Source: JBCBSZ01 sp039185015 (GTDB lineage Bacteria; Actinomycetota; Acidimicrobiia; Acidimicrobiales; Poriferisodalaceae). From it: DNA of 55,017 nucleotides. The translations under genes and the position numbers were made by a program. The notes beneath the pieces were generated by a model. That model was not told where the DNA came from. It did no database searches and saw nothing but the letters and a program-made list of their open reading frames with translations. Positions 27,302 to 36,882 of the stretch are shown piece by piece (position 1 is the first letter of the stretch; the number at the start of each line of letters is the position of its first letter). The DNA lies in NCBI GenBank assembly GCA_039185015.1, contig JBCDAU010000037.1, positions 1-55,017 of the forward strand. Reading direction: 5' to 3'.

Positions 27302-27640
27302 TCAGCGGCGCGGACGCCGGCCGACGAAGCGGCCCGACTCCTCGCTGATGCGGAAGACGCCGTCGTCGCCGACGCGCGCCTCGACCGCGGCTGGCCACGA
27401 CCGGATCGAAGGTGGCCTGAGCGAAGGGCAGCTGCTGGGCGTTGGCGACCGCCCCGCCGACGACCTGCCCCGGGAGGCCCGAGCGGACTCGGTCGAGGGC
27501 CTCGACGACCGTCCCGGCGGACAGGTCGGTCAGCGCGAGCTGGAGCTCTCGGGGAGCGGACCAGGAACCGTCGGCCCACAACCAGCCCGGGCCGCACCGG
27601 GCATCGAGCACTTCGATCGCTCCGCCGTCATGACCGGTCT
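27302..27640 (-). pseudogene. Remnant of a class I methyltransferase
   Basis: The N-terminal half is recognisable on the minus strand: AIEVLDARCGPGWLWADGSW (SAM motif I), LALTDLSAGTVVEALDRV, and NAQQLPFAQATFDPVVAS (post-II). The frame then breaks. A family-like C-terminal tail, VGDDGVFRISEESGRFVGRR, continues one frame over to the stop at 27302. The central region (roughly 130 codons in relatives) is missing, so an internal deletion with frameshift is inferred. No clear start codon. Confidence 0.65.
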
Positions 27641-27696
27641 CGGAGGGAACGCCCCGTGCTGGGTGTGCTCGGGCCGGCCGGTACCGTGCGGCCCCG

Positions 27697-28509
27697 ATGC
27701 GGATCGATCTCTCGCTGCGCTCCATCGACGCACGGATCTCCGACCTGGTCGATGCCGCCCGCGCTGCGGAAGCCGCCGGGCTGGACGGGGTCTGGGTCTA
27801 CGACCACCTGAGCGGCCACTCGTTCGGGGGGAGCCGTGCCGTCGACGTCTGGGTGGCGCTGACCGCCATCGCCGAGTCGACCGAGCGCATCGCGATCGGT
27901 CCGCTGGTGCTCAACACGGCGGCGCGCCATCCGGCACACATCGCCGTCGCTGCAGCGACGCTGCAGGAGCACAGCGGCGGGCGACTCCGGCTGGGGCTCG
28001 GGGCGGGGGCCGGACACGGTGACCCCTACGCCGCAGAGCTCACCATGCTGGGGCTCCCAGTGCTCGGCGCGGCGGAGCGGCGCCAACGGGTGGAGGAGAC
28101 CGTCGGCTACCTCCGCGCACTGTGGTCGGGCGGCGGTGACTTCCTCGGACGACACCATCGCCTCGACGATCCCACCGACGTGCTCCTCGCCGACCCTCCG
28201 CCCGACCTGATCGTCGCCGCCAACGGCCCGAAGATGGCCCGTCTCGGAGGGGACATCGGCGACGGGCTCAACGTGCACGACTTCCAGGACGACCTCGTCG
28301 CGCTCGCCCAACTCGGTCGCGACCGAGCCGCTGCTCGCGAGGCGAGCGACTTCGAGCTGAGCATCGAGGGCCCCGATGTGACGATCTGGCTCGACTCCGA
28401 CGATCCGATGCGACAGCGGGTGCTGGAGGCCTCCCCGGACCGGGTGATGCTCCGGTGGTCGCCGCCTGACGGTATCGAGACCATCACCCGCCTCGCGCAG
28501 CTCGACTGA
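27697..28509 (+). CDS. LLM-class flavin/F420-dependent oxidoreductase
   Basis: 270 residues, a luciferase-like TIM barrel. ARAAEAAGLDGVWVYDHLSG at the start, TERIAIGPLVLNTAARHPAHIA, SGGRLRLGLGAGAGHGDPYAAE (cofactor phosphate loop) and VEETVGYLRALWSGG are typical. It is shorter than most members (about 300-330). Cofactor F420 or FMN cannot be decided. TACCGT (27682-27687) lies 9 nt before ATG 27697. Confidence 0.85.
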   Translation: MRIDLSLRSIDARISDLVDAARAAEAAGLDGVWVYDHLSGHSFGGSRAVDVWVALTAIAESTERIAIGPLVLNTAARHPAHIAVAAATLQEHSGGRLRLGLGAGAGHGDPYAAELTMLGLPVLGAAERRQRVEETVGYLRALWSGGGDFLGRHHRLDDPTDVLLADPPPDLIVAANGPKMARLGGDIGDGLNVHDFQDDLVALAQLGRDRAAAREASDFELSIEGPDVTIWLDSDDPMRQRVLEASPDRVMLRWSPPDGIETITRLAQLD

Positions 28510-28585
28510 ACGACGCCGGGACCGCACCCGGGACTCGACGGCGCCACCGTGGAATGATCTGCCCTCTGACATCGGAGGGGATCAG

Positions 28586-30193
28586 ATGAGGATCGAGGAC
28601 GGCAAGCCGATCGCGGAGCCCGAGTGCGGCCCGGTCCGTGGCGCCCTCGAGGGAGACGGGGAGGTCGCCGTCTTCAAGGGCATCCCGTTCGCCGAGGCCG
28701 AGCGCTGGGCGCCGCCCGCGCCGGTGTCGCCGTGGACCGACGTCCGCGACGCCACGTCAGACGGGCCGATCGCCCACCAGTACGCCGTGCTCTTCGACGT
28801 CTTCATGGACAACCTCGTCAACGGGCTCGGGCTCCCCCGGTGGCGCAAGCGGGCGCTCAAGGCCGGCTTCAAGCTCGACCGCCGCAAGCAGCACGAGGAC
28901 TGCCTCAGCCTCGGCGTCCGCGCACCGGTCGGTGCCGAGGGACTGCCCGTCATGGTCTGGATCCATGGTGGCAACCACACCGACGGCTCCGGGTCCGACC
29001 CGCTGTACGCCACCAACGTCCTCCCCGAGCAGGGCTGCGTCCTGGTGACCATCAACTACCGCCTCGGTCTGCTCGGCTTCTTCGCCCATCCGGAGCTGTC
29101 CGCTGAGTCCCCCGACCGCGTGTCCGGTAACCAGGGCATGCTCGACCAGATCGCCGGCCTCCGCTGGGTGCGGGACAACATCGCCGCGTTCGGCGGTGAC
29201 CCCGACAACGTCACGATCTTCGGCGAGTCGGCCGGCGGCATGTCCGTCCTCCACCTCATGTGCAGCCCGGGGGCCCGCGGCCTGTTCCACCGGGCGATCG
29301 CGCAGAGCCCGAGCCACACCGGGCTGTGGCTCCACCTGCGTCGGACCGCGCTCGACTGGGACACCGCCGAGAACGCCGGGCGCGCCGTGGCCGATCGACT
29401 GGTGGGCCGTGGTCCCGGGCAGCTCGAGCGCCTCCGCGCCCTGCCCGTCGAGGCGCTCCAGGAGCTGTACCGCACGGACGAGGAGCTGGCTCGGTACTTC
29501 TTCCCGCTCGCCGACGGGGTCGTGCTGCCCGAGCCGCCGATGTCGGTCTTCGCCCGAGGTGGCCAGGCCGACGTCCCGCTGATGATCGGCGACACGGCCC
29601 GTGAGGCGTCGCTCTTCGCCGCCGACATGAACCCAGGGGGCTCGGAGCTGAAGGGGCGACCGGTCACGCCCTTCGAGCTCCGGCAGGCGCTCATCCGCTC
29701 CTACGGCTCGTCGATCGACGTCGATGAGCTGCTCGCTGCCTTCCCTGGACTCGGCGAGCTGGAGCCGGACGCCGTCGAGGAGCACATCTCCGCCCACATG
29801 TTCGGTGCGCACGTCGAGCACGTGGCCGACCTCCACACCGAGGCCGGCCACTCGGTGCACCGCTACCGGTTCGCCTCTGAGCCGCCGTCGAAGAAGCAGA
29901 CCATCGGCGCCTTCCACGCCATGGACGTCATCGCGCTGTTCAGCTCTCCGCTGCCGCTCGTGAAGTGGGGACCGGGCTCGGAGGAGCTGTCGGCCGAGAT
30001 GGCGGAGCGCTGGGTGTCCTTCGCCCGCGACGGCAAGCCGGCCGCGTCGGGCCGGGGTGACTGGACCGCCTACGACCCGGCCGCACCGTCGCGCTACGTC
30101 CTGGACCGCAACGGATCGGGCATGGCGCAGGTGCCGAGGTCGCCGGGCGTCGCCGTGATGCGCCGGCGGTTCGATCGGCTCTCCGCCGGCTGA
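28586..30193 (+). CDS. Type B carboxylesterase
   Basis: 535 residues, usual length for the family. The N-terminus has GPVRGALEG...VAVFKGIPFAE, then EDCLSLGVRAP and PVMVWIHGGNHTDGSG (oxyanion hole), GNQGMLDQIAGLRWVRDNIAAFGGDPDNVTIFGESAGG (nucleophile Ser in GESAGG), and a C-terminal His in GAFHAMDVIALF. No signal peptide, so probably cytoplasmic. GGAGGGG lies 7 nt before ATG 28586. Hydrolyses carboxylic esters; substrate unknown. Confidence 0.92.
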   Translation: MRIEDGKPIAEPECGPVRGALEGDGEVAVFKGIPFAEAERWAPPAPVSPWTDVRDATSDGPIAHQYAVLFDVFMDNLVNGLGLPRWRKRALKAGFKLDRRKQHEDCLSLGVRAPVGAEGLPVMVWIHGGNHTDGSGSDPLYATNVLPEQGCVLVTINYRLGLLGFFAHPELSAESPDRVSGNQGMLDQIAGLRWVRDNIAAFGGDPDNVTIFGESAGGMSVLHLMCSPGARGLFHRAIAQSPSHTGLWLHLRRTALDWDTAENAGRAVADRLVGRGPGQLERLRALPVEALQELYRTDEELARYFFPLADGVVLPEPPMSVFARGGQADVPLMIGDTAREASLFAADMNPGGSELKGRPVTPFELRQALIRSYGSSIDVDELLAAFPGLGELEPDAVEEHISAHMFGAHVEHVADLHTEAGHSVHRYRFASEPPSKKQTIGAFHAMDVIALFSSPLPLVKWGPGSEELSAEMAERWVSFARDGKPAASGRGDWTAYDPAAPSRYVLDRNGSGMAQVPRSPGVAVMRRRFDRLSAG

Positions 30194-30214
30194 GCCGATC
30201 CCTGCGCCCGGGGA

Positions 30215-30952
30215 TCAGCGACCGAACACGTCCGCCAGGAACCGACCGAGCACGATGCCTCCCCGTGGGCTCGGATGGACCTCGTCGGCGTAGAGCTCCG
30301 GAGCGGCCGGGGTGACCGTCAGATCCGACCGGACGAAGACGACGTCCTCCCGCGCCTCGGCGAGCGACCGGTATCGGGTGGCCAGGTCGTCGAAGAGGGC
30401 GCACTCGCCTCCGGAACGAACCGGGAGGTAGTAGCCCATGATCACGGCCTGCGAGCCGTTGGCCGCGACGCGATCGACCAGGTCCACCATCCGCCCGCTC
30501 GTGAGGTCGGCGCTGACCAGACGATCGAGCATGTCCTCGCTGCACGACACCGCGAAGTCGTTCCCGCCGCCGGTGATCAGCACGTGGGACGCGTCGTCCG
30601 GCTCGTAGAGCGTCGGGATCCCGTCGGAGCCGGTGAGGGTCGCCCCGCCGACGGCGTTGTTCACCGACGGCACACCCAGCTCCGCGCCGAGCACGTCGGA
30701 GATCGCCTCCCCGGACTCCTGGTTCCACCCGAGGATCGAGTCACCGACCGCTTGCACCCCGGTCACCGGCTGCCGTACGGCGCCGGTCACCACCGGACCC
30801 TCGGGCACCAGCGACGCCGGAGCGACGATCTCGGCCTCGGCCGCGCCTACCTCGTTCGCCGGTGCGCGGGCAGCATCGGAGGAGCAGGCGGCGAGCAGCA
30901 CCAGCGCGCCGATCGCTGCAGCTCGGGCCAGCCGCGAGCAGATGGGTCCCAT
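30215..30952 (-). CDS. SGNH-hydrolase lipoprotein
   Basis: 245 residues. A lipoprotein signal peptide (AAAIGALVLLAAC-SS, lipobox Cys about residue 20) precedes an SGNH/GDSL esterase domain: block I VGDSILGWN, block III GGGND, block V DEVHPS near the end. Predicted to be anchored outside the membrane and to deacylate a lipid, sugar ester or cell-wall polymer. ATG 30952 is chosen because the signal peptide starts there. Downstream and on the opposite strand of the carboxylesterase. Confidence 0.83.
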   Translation of the reverse strand: MGPICSRLARAAAIGALVLLAACSSDAARAPANEVGAAEAEIVAPASLVPEGPVVTGAVRQPVTGVQAVGDSILGWNQESGEAISDVLGAELGVPSVNNAVGGATLTGSDGIPTLYEPDDASHVLITGGGNDFAVSCSEDMLDRLVSADLTSGRMVDLVDRVAANGSQAVIMGYYLPVRSGGECALFDDLATRYRSLAEAREDVVFVRSDLTVTPAAPELYADEVHPSPRGGIVLGRFLADVFGR

Positions 30953-31002
30953 GCCGCCACGGTGCGGCACGGTCCCTGAAGATCTCGTGACCTCGACCGG
31001 TC

Positions 31003-31515
31003 TCAGCCGGAGGCGGTCAGCCGCAGCACCTCGGACATCCCCATCCGCTGCACCCGCGCCGCCTGCTCGTCGGTGAGCGGTGGGACGGCCTCGAGGACGG
31101 GGACGAGCCGGGGCTCGGCGACGACGTGCTCCACGCCCTCGTGCACGATGGTGGCCCCGCCGGCGGCGAGCACGTTGCGTCGCCAGTCGGTCAGGTCGCC
31201 GTACACCGAGGCGATCGCGAACTCGTCGCCATCTCGGATCACCTCGATCGGTGTCTCGTACCGGTTGCCCGAGCGCCGGCCGACGTGGCGGATCATCGAG
31301 TAGGTCGCCCCCTCCTGGCCGGCCGTGCGCGACACGAACCGGTTGAAGGTGACCTTGTTGATCCGGCGCAGCAGGTTCAGCGCCCCGGGCGACTTCGTCG
31401 TGACGGCGAAGCCGACGAAGGCGGCGAAGGCTGCGCCGACGACCAGGACGATCGTCAACGCCATCGACACGCATCGCACCAGGGGGCTGCGCCCGGCGCA
31501 TCGATCCGATCTCAT
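31003..31515 (-). CDS. Deazaflavin (F420)-dependent nitroreductase/quinone reductase family protein
   Basis: 170 residues. One N-terminal helix (MALTIVLVVGAAFAAFVGFAV), then the DDN-type split-barrel: FNRFVSRTAG, HVGRRSGNRYETPIEVIRDGDEFAIASVYG, and DWRRNVLAAGGATIVHEG. Members use reduced F420 to reduce quinones or nitro compounds at the membrane. GAGAGGAG lies about 7 nt upstream of ATG 31515. Confidence 0.87.
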   Translation of the reverse strand: MRSDRCAGRSPLVRCVSMALTIVLVVGAAFAAFVGFAVTTKSPGALNLLRRINKVTFNRFVSRTAGQEGATYSMIRHVGRRSGNRYETPIEVIRDGDEFAIASVYGDLTDWRRNVLAAGGATIVHEGVEHVVAEPRLVPVLEAVPPLTDEQAARVQRMGMSEVLRLTASG

Positions 31516-31540
31516 CGGAGCACTCCTCTCGTGGTCGACC

Positions 31541-32128
31541 TCATCGAAGGGAGAACGGAGGGTAGCGATCCGTGACCAAGAGGAAGGCGTAGGCGTTCAC
31601 CCTCGTCCCCCACCGCATCACGCCCTCCACGTAGTCGAACATCGCCCGTGGGTAGCGGCCGGTGACGAGGATCGCGAACCACGCGGCGATCACGGCGAAC
31701 AGCGCGCCGATGCCGAGGACGGCGAGGACCACGTAGTGCGGGATCGCGAGGAACCACTTCACGAGCGGCAGCCAGCGGTTGAGGCCCCGCTCCGCGTCCG
31801 GATAGTCGACATCGAGATGGACCCCCTGCTGCTCGTCCGTCGAGGGGTACCGGTCGGTCATCAACAGCGCGTACGCCCCGAAGCGGGCGGAGAAGCGGGC
31901 CAGCTCGACGTTGAAGTCGAACCACCACCGCGGGTACTTGCGACGAAAGAGCAGCAGCAGCAGGACCGGGACGAACAGCAGCCCACCCCACCCGCCCGCC
32001 GACGTGAGGAACGTGGCGACGACACCGATCGGGACCAGGAACAACAGACGCAGAGCGGTCGAGAGGCGGTCGAGGTCGCGATCGGGATAGTCGATGGCGA
32101 GTCGCGCCGGATAGTCGATGGCAGTCAT
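31541..32128 (-). CDS. DUF4389 membrane protein
   Basis: 195 residues. YPARLAIDYP start, helices LRLLFLVPIGVVATFL and LLFVPVLLLLLF, duplicated RYP-containing halves (LLMTDRYPST, LLVTDRYPPF), and LVKWFLAIPHYVVLAVLGIGALFAVIAAWFA. Matches DUF4389, a membrane family of unknown role. GGGGG precedes ATG 32128. Confidence 0.82.
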   Translation of the reverse strand: MTAIDYPARLAIDYPDRDLDRLSTALRLLFLVPIGVVATFLTSAGGWGGLLFVPVLLLLLFRRKYPRWWFDFNVELARFSARFGAYALLMTDRYPSTDEQQGVHLDVDYPDAERGLNRWLPLVKWFLAIPHYVVLAVLGIGALFAVIAAWFAILVTGRYPRAMFDYVEGVMRWGTRVNAYAFLLVTDRYPPFSLR

Positions 32129-32248
32129 GGCAACCCCCTTCCGCCGGACCGTCGCGCCCCGGGCGTCGAACGGCCAGGGCCGAGCGGCCCCCAGGACATC
32201 ACCACGTCGCGCTACCCGGGGCGCCGCCCTGCCGACCGACCCGACGGC

Positions 32249-34885
32249 TCACGGCACGAAGGCGGCGACGGCCCGCACCGGGGTGTTCGGCGGGTTCGAG
32301 CCCAGCGAGCCGAAGAACGGAGCGGAGGAGAAGTTGAAGATCCCGCCATCCGCTGCGACGAGGAGATAGGCGTCGGCGAAGGCGGTGGCGCCGATCATCG
32401 GCTGGTTGAGCGGCGTCCCACCCATGGAGCCCGCGAACTCGGCCTCGAAGGAGAAGATGCCGCCGTCGTCGGCCACCAGCCAGTAGCCGCGCCCGTCCGG
32501 ATCGGGGGCGATCCCGACCACCGGACCGTTGAGCGGCACGCCGCCCATCGACCCACGGAACTCGGCATCGCCGAAGGCGAACACCCCACCGTCGGAGGCG
32601 ATCATGTAGTAGCCGTCGCCGGACGGGGTCGCCGTCGAGGCGATCACGGGACCGTTGAGCGGCACGGCGCTCATGTCGCCGTGGTGGGTCGCCGACCCGA
32701 ACGCGACCGCACGCCCGCGATCGGTGAAGATCCAGTAGCCGCTGCCGTCGCTGCGCACCGAGATCGCCGACGCCGACTCGCCGTCGTCGAGCACGCTCGG
32801 GTCGAGGTCGCCGTGGTGCTGGGCGCCGTCGAGCACCCGGACGGAGCCGTTGGTTCGGAGCACCCAGAGCCCCTCGCCGCCCGGCACCGTCGCCACCGAC
32901 ACCGCGGTCGCACCATCGCCGGAATGATCCGACGCATCACCGAAGCCGTGGACCTGGCCGTCGGCCTCGACCATCCAGTAGCCGCCCTGGCCGAGCGGAA
33001 CCGGCGGCATGTCACCGCCTCCGCCGCCGTCGCCTGGCGAAGCGACCCGCCCGGCGCTCAGGCCGGCGAGGAGGCGGATGTAAGCCGACTGGTAGTAGAT
33101 CGCCGGCTCCGAGATCTCCCACGAGGCCTCGTCGGAGTCGTTCCAGTCGAGGTAGGACGCTGCCGGCGGCCGCCCCTGGAGCGCGGCGTTCGGGCCGGAG
33201 TAGCTCGCGTTCGGTCCACCGACCACGTAGCCGGGTGCCGGGCCGATCCCACCGAGGTCCTGGCCGTCGCGCCCGATGCGGTCGAAGGGTGTCCCGTCGC
33301 CGAACCAGTAGTGGTAGAGCTCGGTGATCGAGCGCTCGGCGCCGGCCGTCTCCATGCTCGACAGGTACACGAGAGCGAGCGGGTTCACGCCGTGCATGGT
33401 GGCGAGGTGCGCCTCGGCCCGACGGCGGCGGCTCCCGTCATCGGCGACACCGAGTCGTTCGAGCGCGAGGTTGGCGGCACCGGTGTTGGCCATGACCATG
33501 TTCGAGCCCCAGTGGTACTGGGCGTCGGGGAGGTAGGACCGGTAGAGGCTGCGATCGGTCGCGCCGTACACGTCGACGAAACCGGCCACCTCCTGCGCCC
33601 GCTGCTCGATGCGGGTGACGGTGCCCGTGTCGGCCGTGGGCATCGAGCGGTAGTGGGCGAGGGCGTCGGTCTGCTCGGGGTCGTACCGGCCGAAGGCGAA
33701 GTCGGTCCACGGCGCCGTGTCGGTGAGGTTGGCGACGACGTAGTCGTCGAATCGCTGCTCGCCCGTGAGATCGAACAGGTAGACGGCGGCGACGACCGCC
33801 TCGCCGAGCTGCTGCTCGACGGACATGTCGGCGTCGCCGGCGTTGACGATCTGTGGGTCGCAGTCGGTCTGGATCGGACCGGCGCCGAAGTGGTCCCAGG
33901 CCGCGACCGCTCGCTGCCGGAGGCCGGCGGCGAAGGCCGCGTCGACGTCGGCGAACACGACGGCGCCGTGGGCGAACATGCCGGCGGCGGAGATCGTCGA
34001 CGAGGAACAAGCCTCCTCGTAGAAGCGGGGCCGGGTGTCGTCGGCGATGATCGGGTTGCCACCGGCGTAGCCCCGGAACCCGACCTTCAGCAGCACCGAG
34101 CCGTCGTCGTTGGCCATCTTCTCCAACCACTCGAGCTCCACCCGCAGCTCGTCCAGCACGTCGGGGATGCCGTTGCCGCTCTCGGGGATGCCGAGGTCGT
34201 CGCCGAACACGTCGGGCGCGTCCTGGTACGCCGACAGCAGCTGATGGACCGGCGCGGACGCGAAGGTCACGTACTTGTTGGTGTCGCCGGCGTCGTACCA
34301 GCCCCCACTCAGGTCGCGGGCGGTGTCGGGGCGGGGATCGTCGACCCAGCGGGCCTCGGTGTCCTGCTCGGGCCCGACCAGCGTGACCGGACCCGTCCAC
34401 GACCCAGCCGCCGCGCCCTGATGGGCGACGTTGCCGCGGTTGAACCAGAAGACCCGGAGCGCATCGTCGAGCACGGCGTCGTAGACGTCGTCGGCGATGG
34501 TGAAGACGTCGCTCGAACGGCCCGAGGACGGTTCGACGATCCGGTACTCGCCCGGCGTCGTCAGCGCCGAGAAGTCGAACCAGGCGCCGCGATCCCCGGA
34601 CTGCGGGTCGAGCGCACCACCGTTCCACGGCGACGTGGCGGCGCCGAAGACCACCATGCCGTCCGAGACCCGACGCACCTCGAGCCGTTCGGGGATCCCG
34701 TCGCCCCGATCAACGGCCACGGCGATCTTCTCGCCGTCCGGTCGGTAGCCGAACTGGTCGACGACGACGTCGGGAGCTCCGGTGACCGCCTGGGCCGAGG
34801 CCGGTTCCCGGCCCGCGTCGACGACCGCGATCGATGCGGCGACCACGAGGGCGAGCATGGTGAGGCACACGGTTCGAGTACGCAC
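32249..34885 (-). CDS. Secreted glycoside hydrolase family 9 (endoglucanase-like) with C-terminal propeller
   Basis: 878 residues from GTG 34885, which gives a good signal peptide (RTRT..., hydrophobic LALVVAASIAVV, ending ASA). Order: CelD_N-type Ig-like domain at about 38-130 (VVVDQFGYRPDGEKIAVAVD); GH9 (alpha/alpha)6 domain at about 132-615 with the catalytic-base motif GGWYDAGD (Asp198, Asp201) and the probable acid Glu593 in EISEPAIYYQ; Gly-rich linker at 616-635; then about seven propeller blades like those of the proteins at 1-4333, ending AAFVP. Predicted to cleave beta-1,4-glucans or related polysaccharides outside the cell. Confidence 0.9.
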   Translation of the reverse strand: MRTRTVCLTMLALVVAASIAVVDAGREPASAQAVTGAPDVVVDQFGYRPDGEKIAVAVDRGDGIPERLEVRRVSDGMVVFGAATSPWNGGALDPQSGDRGAWFDFSALTTPGEYRIVEPSSGRSSDVFTIADDVYDAVLDDALRVFWFNRGNVAHQGAAAGSWTGPVTLVGPEQDTEARWVDDPRPDTARDLSGGWYDAGDTNKYVTFASAPVHQLLSAYQDAPDVFGDDLGIPESGNGIPDVLDELRVELEWLEKMANDDGSVLLKVGFRGYAGGNPIIADDTRPRFYEEACSSSTISAAGMFAHGAVVFADVDAAFAAGLRQRAVAAWDHFGAGPIQTDCDPQIVNAGDADMSVEQQLGEAVVAAVYLFDLTGEQRFDDYVVANLTDTAPWTDFAFGRYDPEQTDALAHYRSMPTADTGTVTRIEQRAQEVAGFVDVYGATDRSLYRSYLPDAQYHWGSNMVMANTGAANLALERLGVADDGSRRRRAEAHLATMHGVNPLALVYLSSMETAGAERSITELYHYWFGDGTPFDRIGRDGQDLGGIGPAPGYVVGGPNASYSGPNAALQGRPPAASYLDWNDSDEASWEISEPAIYYQSAYIRLLAGLSAGRVASPGDGGGGGDMPPVPLGQGGYWMVEADGQVHGFGDASDHSGDGATAVSVATVPGGEGLWVLRTNGSVRVLDGAQHHGDLDPSVLDDGESASAISVRSDGSGYWIFTDRGRAVAFGSATHHGDMSAVPLNGPVIASTATPSGDGYYMIASDGGVFAFGDAEFRGSMGGVPLNGPVVGIAPDPDGRGYWLVADDGGIFSFEAEFAGSMGGTPLNQPMIGATAFADAYLLVAADGGIFNFSSAPFFGSLGSNPPNTPVRAVAAFVP

Positions 34886-34977
34886 CTCCCAAATGTGACA
34901 GTTCGATGATGAAGCCCAGGTGAAGCGGTCGACACGATTCGGACAGCGTCGCGGCAGCCGCCCGTGAGCGGACCCGA

Positions 34978-35460
34978 TCACCCCGCCTCGGCCGTCTCCT
35001 TGAGTCCGTCCAGCGCGGCGCCGAGGGCCTTACCGAGCTGACGCCGGAGCAGCGGTGCCATCCATCGGTACCAGGACGAGAGCTCCACGGCCTGGACGTA
35101 GCGCACGGTCGTCGCGCCATCGGATTCGTCGAGGGTGACCTCTTCGACCATCACTGCCAGGAAGCGGAGGTTCGCATCCACGATGCGGAAGGCGTATCGG
35201 TGATTCGCCTCGACGGCGAGCAGCACCTCGTTGGCCTTGATCCCGCCGACCTCGACGAAGCGGGTGCCGCCGGCTGCGGGCGGACCGTCGCTGGTCATCC
35301 GGGCGGTCTTCATCCCACCGAACCAGGTCGGCCACTTGGCCGCATCGACCACCCACGGCCACACCCGGGCGGCCGGGACGCCGATGACGCGCTCCTGCTC
35401 GACCCGGATCGGCGCCCGGTCAAGGAACGTCAGATCTTCCTCGCGGAGCTGATGCGTCAT
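34978..35460 (-). CDS. SRPBCC / polyketide-cyclase-like lipid-binding protein
   Basis: 160 residues: RVEQERVIGVPAARVWPWVVDAAKWPTWFGGMKTARM, ... GGTRFVEVGGIKANEVLLAVEANHRYAFRIVD, and the long C-terminal helix RRQLGKALGAALDGLKETAE typical of the START/SRPBCC fold. Ligand unknown. ATG 35460 follows TAGCGT (complement of 35469-35474) with an 8-nt spacer. Divergent from the MFS gene. Confidence 0.82.
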   Translation of the reverse strand: MTHQLREEDLTFLDRAPIRVEQERVIGVPAARVWPWVVDAAKWPTWFGGMKTARMTSDGPPAAGGTRFVEVGGIKANEVLLAVEANHRYAFRIVDANLRFLAVMVEEVTLDESDGATTVRYVQAVELSSWYRWMAPLLRRQLGKALGAALDGLKETAEAG

Positions 35461-35517
35461 GGCGGCTGACGCTACCGCCAGCGCTGACCGACGGCCGTGC
35501 CGGGGTACGGTGCGCCC

Positions 35518-36882
35518 GTGGAGACGGACGAGACCATCTCGACGCCGCGTTGGTCGGTGCCGCTGGTGGTGCTCGTCTCCGCCAGCGTCATCACCGCGGT
35601 CTCGCTCGGCGTGCGCTCGACGTTCGGCCTGTTCCAGGACCCGGTGATCGACGAGCTGGGCCTGCCCCGCGCTCCGTTCGCGCTGGCGATCGCTCTCCAG
35701 GCGATCGTGTGGGGCATCACCCAGCCGATCGCCGGGGCCATCGCCGACCGGTTCGGCGCCGCGCGGGTGATCATCGTCGGCGCCATCATCTACGCCGTCG
35801 GCATCGTCGTCCTGGCGGCCTCCGACGGCGAGGCAGGCCTGCTCGCCTTCGGCGTCATCACCGGCATCGCCACCGGCGCGGCGAGCTTCGCCGTCGTGCT
35901 CGCCTCCGTCGGCCGGATGGCCTCGCCGGAGCGCCGGTCCATCGCGCTCGGCATCGTCACCGCCATGGGATCGATCGGCCAGTTCGTCCTGGTGCCGCTG
36001 GCGCGAGTGCTGCTCGACCGGACCGACTGGCGCATCACGCTCATCGTGTTCGCCGTCATCGCCGCGGCGATGACCCTGTTCACGCCGACGCTCCGAGGGA
36101 ACGCCGCCGACCACGCCCCCGCCGAGGCACCGGCCGGACGTCCGCTGCGGGAGGATCTCCGGCGGGCGGCCCACTCCCGGAACTACCAGCTCCTCAACGC
36201 CGCGTTCTTCGTCTGCGGGTTCCACGTCACGTTCATCGCCACCCACCTGCCGGCCTACGTCGGCGACCTCGGCGTCGCCGACTCCGCGGGGTCGACCGCG
36301 CTCGCGCTCATCGGGCTGTTCAACGTCGGGGGATCCCTCCTGGTCGGCGTGCTCGGCACCCGATACCGCCTGACGTTGATCCTCGCGACCATCTATGCCG
36401 CCCGTGGGGTCGTGATCACCGCCTACGTGCTCCTGCCGCCGTCGCCGACGACGACCATCGCCTTCGGTGCCATGATCGGCGTGCTCTGGCTGTCCACGGT
36501 CCCACCGACCTCGGCGATCGTCGCACAGCTGTTCGGCACGGCGAACGCCGGTGCCCTGTTCGGCATCGTCTTCCTCTCCCATCAGGTCGGTGCCTTCGCC
36601 GGCGCCTGGATGGGCGGCGTGCTCGCCGACTCGACCGGGTCCTATGAGGCGGCCTGGTGGACCGCCGTCGGCCTCGCTGCGTTCGCCACGCTCATGCAGC
36701 TCCTGATCGACGAGCGCCGTGAGCCCGAGGAGCCGCCACCGCCCCGGGCGCCGCGCCTGGCACCGGCCGGCGCCGCCGCGGTCGTCGCCGTGGCCGGCAT
36801 CGCTGTCACCGCGTCGGCGGCCGCAGCCACGGCGGACGACACCGCAGAGCTACCGCCGGCGTACCACTGCTCGATCAGCTGA
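35518..36882 (+). CDS. MFS transporter
   Basis: 454 residues, about 12 helices plus an extra C-terminal hydrophobic segment (AAAVVAVAGIAVTASAAAA). SLGVRSTFGLFQDPVIDELG, ITQPIAGAIADRFGAARVIIVG (motif A) and the late PPTSAIVAQLFGTANAGALFG resemble the oxalate/monocarboxylate (OFA/MCT) branch. GTG 35518 has TACGGT (35506-35511) 6 nt upstream. Its stop overlaps the stop of convergent galE by 8 bp. Confidence 0.86.
   Translation: METDETISTPRWSVPLVVLVSASVITAVSLGVRSTFGLFQDPVIDELGLPRAPFALAIALQAIVWGITQPIAGAIADRFGAARVIIVGAIIYAVGIVVLAASDGEAGLLAFGVITGIATGAASFAVVLASVGRMASPERRSIALGIVTAMGSIGQFVLVPLARVLLDRTDWRITLIVFAVIAAAMTLFTPTLRGNAADHAPAEAPAGRPLREDLRRAAHSRNYQLLNAAFFVCGFHVTFIATHLPAYVGDLGVADSAGSTALALIGLFNVGGSLLVGVLGTRYRLTLILATIYAARGVVITAYVLLPPSPTTTIAFGAMIGVLWLSTVPPTSAIVAQLFGTANAGALFGIVFLSHQVGAFAGAWMGGVLADSTGSYEAAWWTAVGLAAFATLMQLLIDERREPEEPPPPRAPRLAPAGAAAVVAVAGIAVTASAAAATADDTAELPPAYHCSIS

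Noticed and set aside
31325..34909. Plus-strand open frame of nearly 1,200 codons
   Set aside because: Antisense of the DUF4389 and GH9 genes, with no recognisable domain; a GC artefact.
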